Origin: Deltaproteobacteria bacterium
Lineage (GTDB): Bacteria; Bdellovibrionota; UBA1018; UBA923
DNA length: 8,377 nucleotides
Assembly (NCBI GenBank): GCA_016194725.1
Contig: JACQAW010000436.1
Coordinates: 1 to 8,377 of the forward strand
Reading direction: 5' to 3'
Shown here: positions 1 through 6,566 of the stretch, in pieces
Position numbering within the stretch: position 1 is the stretch's first letter
Layout of the letters: every line of letters begins with the position of its first letter
Notes under the pieces: generated by a model
What the model saw: only the letters and a program-made list of their open reading frames with translations
What the model was told of the DNA's origin: nothing
The model's database searches: none
Translations under genes and position numbers: made by a program

Positions 1-433
1 GCAGGGGTTCGCCAAACTTGAGCAGCGTGAAAAACCTCAGCAAGGGGTAGATCGCCATAATGCGCAGCATGGCCTTGAAGGCCACCGAAAACGGACGCGG
101 TACTTTATTGAAATGAGTGCCGGCGAAAATCAGAACTGAGGTCAGAAAGCCGCTGATGGCGAACTGCAGTGGCACTTTCAGGAAGTTCGCCAGGACGATC
201 CACTCCACGAGCGTGGAAGTGTAGGCAACAACGGCAGCTGGAATCAGGCTGAGCACGGCAAGAAACACGGCGTAATGAATGTCGGCGGGCCCAATGTCGC
301 CGGTAAAATCACGGTCCCAGCGACGCCCTCGCCCCTGCGCAAAAGGGTCCTGTGTCAACCCTGACGTCAACTCGCGAAGGTCGGTTCTCCAACGCGTCAC
401 GCAACGGCTAACGTTATGATTTAATTTGCTCAT
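1..433 (-). CDS. Integral membrane protein, possibly Yip1-like (N-terminal part, truncated at window edge)
   Basis: An open frame of 144 codons without a stop runs from an ATG at 433 to the left edge, so the C-terminus is missing. An AGGA lies nine bases before the ATG, the best ribosome binding site in the window. The first ~50 residues are polar and basic (many Arg, with RGRRWDRDF near 35-43). Hydrophobic segments follow at about 53-75 and 87-107, then a basic loop (NKVPRPFSVAFK, 109-120) and a third hydrophobic stretch from about 122. A cytosolic N-terminus, short TM helices and an F-x-AFKAMLRIMAIYP-like segment resemble Yip1-domain membrane proteins, but this is recognition by pattern only and the family call is tentative. 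It is divergent from the KimA-like gene across a 50-bp spacer. That it is a real membrane protein is well supported; its function is unknown. Confidence 0.6.
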   Translation of the reverse strand, partial: MSKLNHNVSRCVTRWRTDLRELTSGLTQDPFAQGRGRRWDRDFTGDIGPADIHYAVFLAVLSLIPAAVVAYTSTLVEWIVLANFLKVPLQFAISGFLTSVLIFAGTHFNKVPRPFSVAFKAMLRIMAIYPLLRFFTLLKFGEPL

Positions 434-459
434 TTGCCAACATCCTGCCTATTCTGAAC

Positions 460-474
460 TTTGTTGTCAACAAA
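460..474. promoter_or_regulatory. Perfect 15-bp palindrome in the divergent spacer, candidate operator
   Basis: The sequence TTTGTTG-T-CAACAAA has seven-base arms around a single central base, with no mismatch. It lies in the 50-bp spacer between the divergent membrane-protein and KimA-like genes and ends nine bases before the GTG at 484. On the minus strand it contains an exact TTGACA (470-465). On the plus strand it contains TTGTCA (464-469), 17 bases before TATTCG (487-492); the latter would put transcription start beyond GTG 484. Neither strand has a good matching -10 box. The palindrome is directly seen; its role as a regulator site is inference. A short RNA hairpin is also possible but would be AT-rich and weak. 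Confidence 0.35.
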
Positions 475-483
475 ACCGACCGG

Positions 484-2340
484 GTGTATTCGCATGCAAA
501 CAACACGAGGGTGCCCCACATTTTTTCATCCCTGAAGCGCAGGGTTGTTGGAACTCCAATTTCAACGGCCGAAGCGCACAACGAACGCCTGAGTAAAAAG
601 CGGGCTCTTGCAGTCTTCTCATCAGATGCGCTCTCCTCGGTTGCTTACGCGACCGAAGAAGTTTTGCTCGTGCTCATGCTCGCGGGCAGCGCCGCGCTCG
701 GGTATTCCATTCCCATTTCAATCGCGATTATCGGCCTGCTGCTCATTGTCGTCATCTCGTACCGGCAGACGATCCACGAATACCCCAATGGCGGCGGCGC
801 CTATATCGTGGCCAAGGAAAACCTGGGCGAGCTGGCCGGCCTTACCGCCGGGGCCGCGCTGCTGATCGATTACGTTCTAACCGTCTCGGTGTCCGTCACC
901 GCCGGCATCGAGGCCATCGTTTCCGCCTTTCCAAACCTGCTTGTGCACAAAGAGCTGCTCTGCCTGGCTTCAATCGCCATTCTGACCATCACGAATCTCA
1001 GAGGCATTCGCGAGTCGTCGGCCATCTTCGCCTTGCCCACCTATGCCTTCATCTTCGCCATTTTGGCCATGCTGGGCACAGGCGCATACGAGATGGCTTC
1101 GGGCAGCTTTACGCGCATCGAGCCGGCGAACTTGATGCCCGTGCAAGGCCTCACCCTCTTTCTCATCTTGCGCGCGTTTTCGTCGGGCTGTACCGCAATG
1201 ACGGGGGTCGAGGCCGTCAGCAACGGCGTTCCGGTTTTCCGACACCCCGAATCTCGAAACGCGTCGCTGACCTTGATCGCGATGGCGGCCATACTGGCTG
1301 CGATGTTTTTCGGCATCACCTTCTTCGCGCATTTTCATGGCATCGTGCCTAATGAGACTGAAACCGTGGTTTCGCAGCTGGCGCGCTCTATTTTTCACAC
1401 GGGCTGGGCTTATTACGTGGTGCAAATCACAACCATGGGAATTTTGATTCTCGCGGCAAATACCAGCTACGCCGACTTTCCCCGGCTTTCGTCGCTGCTT
1501 GCCAAAGACCGTTACCTGCCACGTCAGCTGGCCAGTCTGGGCGACCGCCTGGTGTTTTCGAACGGCATCGTCATGCTGGGACTGCTCGCTTCGCTGCTGC
1601 TCGTGATTTTTCACGCCAGCACCCATTTGCTCATTCCGCTGTACGCGGTTGGCGTGTTTCTGTCGTTTACGCTTTCCCAGTTCGGAATGGTTCGGCACTG
1701 GCACAAAGAAGGCGGCAAGACCTGGCTGCGGCATGCCATCATCAACGCCTTCGGCGGCGTTCTGACCGCGATCGTCACCGTCATCTTCGTGATGACCAAA
1801 TTCACCCATGGCGCCTGGGTCATCATGGTTCTTCTGCCCTGCTTCATCGCGCTGTTTCTCAAAATCAAAGCGCACTATATCGATGTCGGCCGCCAGCTCT
1901 CGCTCATCGGCGCCGATCCGGCCGGCTACGCCGGTGGAGTCAAGCACACCGTGCTGCTGCCGATTTCGGGAATTCACAAAGGGGTCATCGAGGCCCTGCG
2001 CTACGCCCAGACCATCGCGTCTGACGTGCGGGCCGTCTACGTGGAAATCGACCAGGCCTCAACCGAACGCTTGCAGGAGGAATGGGTGCGTTGGGGCCGG
2101 GGCGTGCCGCTGGTGGTGCTCAAATCGCCTTATCGCTCGATCATGACCCCTTTCCTAAAGTATGTGGACGAAGTCGAAGACTATGATCCCAACGATATCG
2201 TTACGATAATCATTCCCGAGTTCGTTACCGCCAAGTGGTGGCAGCAGCTGCTGCACAACCAGACGGCCCTGCTCATCAGAACCGCGCTGATTTTCAAACG
2301 CGGTAAAGTCGTCACCAGCGTTCGTTATCACTTGAACTAA
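484..2340 (+). CDS. kimA: KimA-type potassium transporter (APC superfamily, KUP group) with C-terminal USP-like domain
   Basis: The 618-residue product matches B. subtilis KimA, a high-affinity proton-coupled K+ importer of the inner membrane, in length and layout. A basic N-terminus leads into about 12 TM segments (roughly 43-460), then a cytosolic domain (about 485-618, beginning KHTVLLPISGIHKG) that resembles universal stress proteins. The hallmark SSDALSSVAYATEE (46-59) and YRQTIHEYPNGGGAYIVA (93-110) are present. Residues I recall as ion- or proton-site residues in KimA all have counterparts at a near-constant offset: D48, Y55, D129, Y130, T133, S137, T240, E243 and Y387. GTG 484 is chosen because the frame has no other ATG or GTG start upstream before its stop at 409; GTG 511 is a possible shorter start, and neither has a clear ribosome binding site. 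A general amino-acid permease is the alternative, less likely given the residue match. Confidence 0.88.
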   Translation: MYSHANNTRVPHIFSSLKRRVVGTPISTAEAHNERLSKKRALAVFSSDALSSVAYATEEVLLVLMLAGSAALGYSIPISIAIIGLLLIVVISYRQTIHEYPNGGGAYIVAKENLGELAGLTAGAALLIDYVLTVSVSVTAGIEAIVSAFPNLLVHKELLCLASIAILTITNLRGIRESSAIFALPTYAFIFAILAMLGTGAYEMASGSFTRIEPANLMPVQGLTLFLILRAFSSGCTAMTGVEAVSNGVPVFRHPESRNASLTLIAMAAILAAMFFGITFFAHFHGIVPNETETVVSQLARSIFHTGWAYYVVQITTMGILILAANTSYADFPRLSSLLAKDRYLPRQLASLGDRLVFSNGIVMLGLLASLLLVIFHASTHLLIPLYAVGVFLSFTLSQFGMVRHWHKEGGKTWLRHAIINAFGGVLTAIVTVIFVMTKFTHGAWVIMVLLPCFIALFLKIKAHYIDVGRQLSLIGADPAGYAGGVKHTVLLPISGIHKGVIEALRYAQTIASDVRAVYVEIDQASTERLQEEWVRWGRGVPLVVLKSPYRSIMTPFLKYVDEVEDYDPNDIVTIIIPEFVTAKWWQQLLHNQTALLIRTALIFKRGKVVTSVRYHLN

Positions 2341-2369
2341 ACCAAAAGACTTAGTAGTGACTCATACCT

Positions 2370-3368
2370 ATGAAGTTACTCATTATTTTGTCCGTTTTGT
2401 TTGCCCTGAATATATCGGCGATATCGACTCCCGCGCTCGCCGGCGGCCCCAAGATCGGTTTCATTCTCAGCACCATGCAGGAAGAGCGATATCAGCGCGA
2501 CAAGGCGGTATTTGAAGCGACCGTTAAAAAGCTTGGCGGTGAAGTGGTATTCGCCAGCTGCAACAACAACGAGCAAACTCAGGCTGCTCAGGTCGACAAT
2601 CTGCTCTCGCAAGGCGTGAAAGCCCTCGTCATTCAGCCAGTGAACGGCGACACCGCCGCGGGCCTGGTGAAACAGGCAAAGGCTGACGGCATACCCGTGG
2701 TCGATTACGACCGTCTCATTCGCAGCGCTCCGATCGATTACTACGTCACCGAAGATTCCGAAAAGGTGGGCGAGCTGCAAGCCGAAGCCGCGGTGGAATA
2801 TACTCATGGCAAGGGCAACTACGTCTTGCTCATGGGCCAGGCCGGCCACAGCGTGGCTGAGGCCCGCACTCGCGGCGTGCTGCGCGTGCTCGACAAGCAC
2901 CCGGGCGTAAAGCTGGTCGTGAAGCAGTATCATGATGCCTGGAGCCCCAACCGGGCCATGGCCACGATGGAAAACGCGCTGACCCGTTTCAAGAACGACA
3001 TTCAGGCCGTCATTGCCAACAACTCCGGCATGGCCCACGGCGCGATTCAAGCTCTGCAGGAACAAAAGCTGACGGGCAAGGTATTCGTAGCCGGCGCCGA
3101 CGCCGACCTTACCGCCATTCGCGATATCGTCGCGGGCAAGCAGCAGTTCGAGGTCTTCATCTCGATCACCGACATGGCCGAACGCGCGGCCAAGGCCGCG
3201 GTTGCGCTGGCCACGGGCCAGGTGCCCGCCCACGATACGTTGACCGACAACGGCTTTGGCAAAATCAAGACGACCAACACCCCGGTGTTTGCCGTCACGA
3301 AAAAGAACCTCGACAAGCAGGTCATTGCCACCGGTTTTCACACGCATAAAGCCGTGTACGGCAATTAA
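2370..3368 (+). CDS. xylF: XylF-like periplasmic sugar-binding protein of a CUT2 ABC importer
   Basis: This 332-residue protein, near the 330 of E. coli XylF, is the periplasmic component that captures the sugar and delivers it to the XylGH complex. Residues 1-24 form a Sec signal peptide (MKLL, hydrophobic core, cleavage after ALA 24) without a lipobox Cys. The mature part has the type I periplasmic-binding fold: KIGFILS near 28, NNNEQTQAAQVDNLLSQGVKALVI (65-88), YDR (113-115), TMENAL (199-204), AIQAL (225-229) and GADADL (242-247). Compared with E. coli XylF from memory, the contacts R40, D114, R115, W191, N218 and D244 are kept, but the equivalents of D135, N137 and K242 are H160, V162 and I264, so the ligand may differ. 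It begins 29 bp after the KimA-like gene and ends 17 bp before xylG. No strong ribosome binding site or promoter was found before the ATG. Confidence 0.85.
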   Translation: MKLLIILSVLFALNISAISTPALAGGPKIGFILSTMQEERYQRDKAVFEATVKKLGGEVVFASCNNNEQTQAAQVDNLLSQGVKALVIQPVNGDTAAGLVKQAKADGIPVVDYDRLIRSAPIDYYVTEDSEKVGELQAEAAVEYTHGKGNYVLLMGQAGHSVAEARTRGVLRVLDKHPGVKLVVKQYHDAWSPNRAMATMENALTRFKNDIQAVIANNSGMAHGAIQALQEQKLTGKVFVAGADADLTAIRDIVAGKQQFEVFISITDMAERAAKAAVALATGQVPAHDTLTDNGFGKIKTTNTPVFAVTKKNLDKQVIATGFHTHKAVYGN

Positions 3369-3385
3369 GCGTCAGTGACCGCGGC

Positions 3386-4924
3386 GTGATTGAGTTCAAA
3401 TCCATTTCAAAGAGCTTCGGCGAGCACAAGGTGCTCACCGACGTCTCGTTTGAGGTAAAGCCCGGCGAGGTCATCGCGCTCATGGGCGAAAACGGCGCCG
3501 GCAAATCCACGCTCATGCGCATCCTCGCTGGTGTGTATCCCAAAGACGCCTATGCCGGCGCGCTCAAGATCAATGGCAAGGAAGTCAGCTTCAGCGGCGT
3601 GCGCGATGCCAAACGAGCCGGTGTGGCGATGATCCATCAAGAGCTCGGCTTGTTTCCCGAGCTGACGGTGGCTGAGAATTTGATGTTAGAGGAAATCCGC
3701 GCGACTCATCCGTTTCGCATTCGCTGGGAAGAAGTTTTCAAAACCGCGCAGCAGTATCTGGATGAACTCAAATTTCAGGTCAATGCGCGCGCCAAGGTGG
3801 GCGACCTACGCACCGGCTCGTGCCAGCTCGTCGAAATCGCGCGGGCCCTGCGCACCAATGCCAATATCCTGATCATGGACGAGCCAACTTCGGCGCTGAC
3901 CGAACCAGAGGTTGTGCGCCTATTCGAGCTGCTGGCCAAGTTGCGCGCCCAGGGCAAATCGATTTTCTACGTCTCTCATCGCATGGAGGAAATCGCCAAG
4001 GTGGCCGACCGGGTAGTCGTGCTGCGCGACGGCGTCATCGCCGGCATTGACGACGTCAAAAACCTGACCCGCGACAAGATCATCAAATGGATGGTGGGAC
4101 GCGACGTCGCCAATATTTATCCGCCGCGCGAGCCGGTCAAACACGACGGGCCGCCCCTGCTTTCGGCAGCCGGTATTTCCGTTCAGCACATTCCCACCGA
4201 CAAGCCACTGGTGAAGAATGCGTCGTTCGAAATCTGGCCGGGCGAAATTCTGGGCCTCGGTGGGCTCATGGGCGCGGGACGCTCCGAGCTGGCGCTGGCC
4301 ATTTTCGGCTACTTCGGCCGCCACAGCCCGAAACGAGCGCAGTTCGACGTCAGCGGAACAGTAACCTATGCCGGCAGGAAAACGGACTGGCAGTCGCCCA
4401 GCGATGCGCAGGCCGCGCAGGTCGCGCTGCTCACCGAAGACCGCAAAGGCACCGGCCTTTTTCTCAACCGCCCCGCCACCGAAAACATGACGATCACGAT
4501 CTTGAAAAACATCGGCGGCCGCAAACGGCTGGGCGTGATCAACAAACGCAGCGAGCATGAGGTGATCAAAAAGCTCGCCAACGAGCTCAAGATCCGCGGC
4601 CCGGGCCTGCATGCCGAGGTTGGCGTGTATAGCGGCGGCAATCAGCAGAAAGTGGCGCTGGCCAAGTGCCTGGCGCTCGAGCCCAAGCTGCTCATCCTCG
4701 ACGAGCCCACTCGCGGCGTCGACATCGGCGCGAAACTCGAAATTTACGACATCATGGTGCAGCTCAAGAAAAAGGGCGTCGGCATCCTGCTCATTTCCAG
4801 CGAAATGCCCGAGCTGCTTGGCTTGAGCGATCGGGTAGTCGTTCTAAGACACGGGGAAGTCGCCGCCACGTTTGACGGCGGCTCGTTTGACCCGGAACAA
4901 ATCATGCACGCGGCGAGCTTATGA
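3386..4924 (+). CDS. xylG: XylG-like sugar ABC transporter ATPase with two nucleotide-binding domains
   Basis: The 512-residue protein (E. coli XylG 513) is the cytoplasmic ATPase that powers sugar import through XylH. Domain 1 has Walker A GENGAGKST (34-42), Q-loop Q85, Walker B ILIMDE (161-166) and H-loop H198, but a degenerate signature LRTGSCQ (141-147). Domain 2 has a degenerate Walker A, GLMGAGRSE (293-301), an EDRK motif (351-354), the canonical signature YSGGNQQ (415-421), Walker B LLILDE (435-440) and E473 where an H-loop His would sit. In a head-to-tail sandwich the good Walker A pairs with the good signature, giving one competent ATP site, as is usual for the MglA/RbsA/XylG group. 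The GTG at 3386 is chosen because MIEFKSISKSFG aligns with the family start; the ribosome binding site is poor. The end overlaps xylH by four bases (ATGA), implying translational coupling. Confidence 0.9.
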   Translation: MIEFKSISKSFGEHKVLTDVSFEVKPGEVIALMGENGAGKSTLMRILAGVYPKDAYAGALKINGKEVSFSGVRDAKRAGVAMIHQELGLFPELTVAENLMLEEIRATHPFRIRWEEVFKTAQQYLDELKFQVNARAKVGDLRTGSCQLVEIARALRTNANILIMDEPTSALTEPEVVRLFELLAKLRAQGKSIFYVSHRMEEIAKVADRVVVLRDGVIAGIDDVKNLTRDKIIKWMVGRDVANIYPPREPVKHDGPPLLSAAGISVQHIPTDKPLVKNASFEIWPGEILGLGGLMGAGRSELALAIFGYFGRHSPKRAQFDVSGTVTYAGRKTDWQSPSDAQAAQVALLTEDRKGTGLFLNRPATENMTITILKNIGGRKRLGVINKRSEHEVIKKLANELKIRGPGLHAEVGVYSGGNQQKVALAKCLALEPKLLILDEPTRGVDIGAKLEIYDIMVQLKKKGVGILLISSEMPELLGLSDRVVVLRHGEVAATFDGGSFDPEQIMHAASL

Positions 4925-6000
4925 AAAAGTACACATCACTTCTTATTTTTGTTGGAACGGTAATCGTGGTCGGCATCGCGACTCATGGCGGGTTTTTCAG
5001 CCCGCGCAATCTTTCCAACCTGAGCCGGCAGGTCAGCATCAACGGCATTCTTTCGGTGGGCATGACTTTCATTATCCTGACCGGTGGCATAGACCTTAGC
5101 GTGGGCAGCGTCGTGGCGCTGGCCGGGGTGGTGGCCGGATTGATTCAGGTGAATCTGGGCTACGGCGAACGCGGCTTGTACGGCGCCCTGGTGGCGGTAG
5201 CCGGCGCCATTGGCGTGGGGCTGGTGGCCGGCCTGTTCAACGGCATCTTCATCGTGCGCACCAAGGTGGTGCCCTTCATCATCACGCTCGGGCTCATGGT
5301 GATTGCCCGCGGAGTCGCGCTGATTCTGGCCAAAGGCGCGATGATCGCGCCCATGAGCGAAACCTACAGCTACTTCGGAACCGGCGTCATTGGGCACACC
5401 TGGTCGGCCATCATCGTGGGCACCATCAGCGTGGTTGGAATCATTTGGGCATTGGCCGCGCGCAATGTGCTGGCCGCCATTCTTACCCTGGTCACGGGCG
5501 GGTCGTTTCTTTACGCTTTCCTGGGTTATAGCGGCGCCCCTATTCCCGTGCTGCTTTTCGGCGGCCTGGCGCTGGTCGCGCACTTCATGCTGCAGAACAC
5601 GGTTTACGGCCGTTACGTCATCGCGACGGGCAGCAACGCCGAAGCGGCATTTTTGTCGGGCGTGCCGGTCGAGCGCATCACGATGGGCGTGTATTTATTG
5701 ATGGGCTGCCTGGCCGGGCTTTCGGGCGCCGTACTCACGGCGCGGCTGGACGGGGCTTCGCCCAACGCGGGCGATCTGTTCGAGCTCGACGCCATCGCGG
5801 CCGTTGTTATCGGCGGCACCCGCCTGAGCGGCGGCGTAGGCAGCATCAGCGGCACCGTACTGGGCGCGTTTCTAATCGGCGTGCTCAACAACGGCATGTC
5901 GTTGCTGAACATCGAAGAGTTTTATCAAAAAGTGATCAAGGGTCTGATCATCATCGTCGCTGTCTGGATCGACACCAAAGGCCGCGCGGGCAAACGATAA
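4921..6000 (+). CDS. xylH: XylH-like sugar ABC transporter permease
   Basis: This 359-residue polytopic inner-membrane protein forms the sugar channel of the CUT2 importer with the upstream ATPase. Hydrophobic segments cover most of the chain. The family motif GGIDLSVGS is at 55-63. The segment ATGSNAEAAFLSGVPVER (235-252) is the EAA-like loop expected to dock on XylG. The C-terminal block ELDAIAAVVIGGTRLSGGVGS (288-308) through NNGMSLLNIEEFYQKVIKGLIIIVAVWID (323-351) follows E. coli XylH closely. The GAPIPVLL segment (205-212) also matches XylH rather than the shorter RbsC, favouring a XylH call. It is about 35 residues shorter than E. coli XylH (393), lacking the extra polar N-terminal stretch. 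The ATG lies inside the xylG stop (ATGA). It ends 11 bp from the convergent barrel-like gene, with no T-tract terminator visible. Confidence 0.88.
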   Translation: MKKYTSLLIFVGTVIVVGIATHGGFFSPRNLSNLSRQVSINGILSVGMTFIILTGGIDLSVGSVVALAGVVAGLIQVNLGYGERGLYGALVAVAGAIGVGLVAGLFNGIFIVRTKVVPFIITLGLMVIARGVALILAKGAMIAPMSETYSYFGTGVIGHTWSAIIVGTISVVGIIWALAARNVLAAILTLVTGGSFLYAFLGYSGAPIPVLLFGGLALVAHFMLQNTVYGRYVIATGSNAEAAFLSGVPVERITMGVYLLMGCLAGLSGAVLTARLDGASPNAGDLFELDAIAAVVIGGTRLSGGVGSISGTVLGAFLIGVLNNGMSLLNIEEFYQKVIKGLIIIVAVWIDTKGRAGKR

Positions 6001-6011
6001 TTATCCGGCAG

Positions 6012-6566
6012 CTATTTGAGCGGCACGCCAAAGGCGAACTGGAAAATCCAGGCCTTGAAATAAATATCGTAGAAGGCCGTGAATTCCTCTTCGACGCCGA
6101 AGCCGGAAATCGGCGAAACGCCCACGATGAAACCAAGATACGGCTCCCAGTACGAGGGGTGCAGCGTTCCCGTCGAAACCGGAACAACCGTGTTGTACAC
6201 ACCCTCGCCCACCGAGTATTGAACGCCCAAGCGGGCACCCAGCAGCGGCGAATCGAATTTAAAAGGCTTCCAAATTCCGCCCAGACGCGCGCGATAGAGC
6301 TTGTCGCTGATCGAGTTTTGATCGGCAAACGAATCAACCCCGTTTTCGTACGAAAGTGCCAGCTCCCACATCAGGCGGCTTTCAAAAATGTCGCCGGTGA
6401 TGTTCAAGCTCATCACGGGTCTTACCGAATCCGTCTCTTCCGGAGCCCGCCTATGGTAAATCTGAAATCCGATTTGCGGGCCGACATGCCAGTTCGCAAG
6501 CGCCTCGCCCGCGAAACAGATGCCCATGACAACCGCGATCAATAAACTGCGCGTTCGGGTGGCCAC
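6012..6566 (-). CDS. Small secreted protein, likely outer-membrane beta-barrel
   Basis: I recognise no named family. From GTG 6566 the product is 184 residues with a clear Sec signal peptide: ATRTRS basic start, LLIAVVMGICFAG core, cleavage after ALA 24. The mature part is rich in alternating aromatic/hydrophobic and small residues (GPQIGFQIY, RLMWELALSYEN, GARLGVQYSVG, EPYLGFIVGVS, WIFQFAFGVPLK), the pattern of amphipathic beta-strands, and its length suits about an eight-stranded outer-membrane barrel. An in-frame ATG at 6605 would add 13 residues before the signal peptide and lies well inside the upstream gene, so it is disfavoured. The GTG shares its first base with the last base of the upstream TAG (TAGTG), pointing to coupled translation with the GH113/CE4 enzyme. 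The chain ends in Lys after an aromatic-rich strand, not the usual terminal Phe. Function is unknown; a role at the envelope with its partner is inference. Confidence 0.65.
   Translation of the reverse strand: MATRTRSLLIAVVMGICFAGEALANWHVGPQIGFQIYHRRAPEETDSVRPVMSLNITGDIFESRLMWELALSYENGVDSFADQNSISDKLYRARLGGIWKPFKFDSPLLGARLGVQYSVGEGVYNTVVPVSTGTLHPSYWEPYLGFIVGVSPISGFGVEEEFTAFYDIYFKAWIFQFAFGVPLK

Noticed and set aside
434..483. ydaO/kimA-type c-di-AMP riboswitch upstream of kimA
   Set aside because: The spacer is only 50 bp, far shorter than the riboswitch, and shows none of its paired structure.
970..1977. Minus-strand 335-codon open frame inside the KimA-like gene
   Set aside because: It is antisense to a strongly matched transporter; the translation is rich in Gly, Arg, His, Gln and Asp with no recognisable domain, as expected for a codon-bias shadow.
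2241..2254. Perfect palindrome GCAGCAGCTGCTGC
   Set aside because: It lies inside the KimA-like coding region and is explained by the codons for Gln-Gln-Leu-Leu.
2332..2360. Possible promoter (TTGAAC ... TAGTGA) before xylF
   Set aside because: The -35-like hexamer is acceptable but the -10 candidate matches the consensus poorly, so it is no better than chance.
2376..3347. Minus-strand 323-codon open frame antisense to xylF
   Set aside because: It spans nearly the whole xylF gene in reverse and has low-complexity composition; the plus-strand frame has clear family motifs and a signal peptide.
3920..4612. Minus-strand 230-codon open frame within xylG
   Set aside because: It is antisense to conserved ATPase motifs and shows no domain or start signal.
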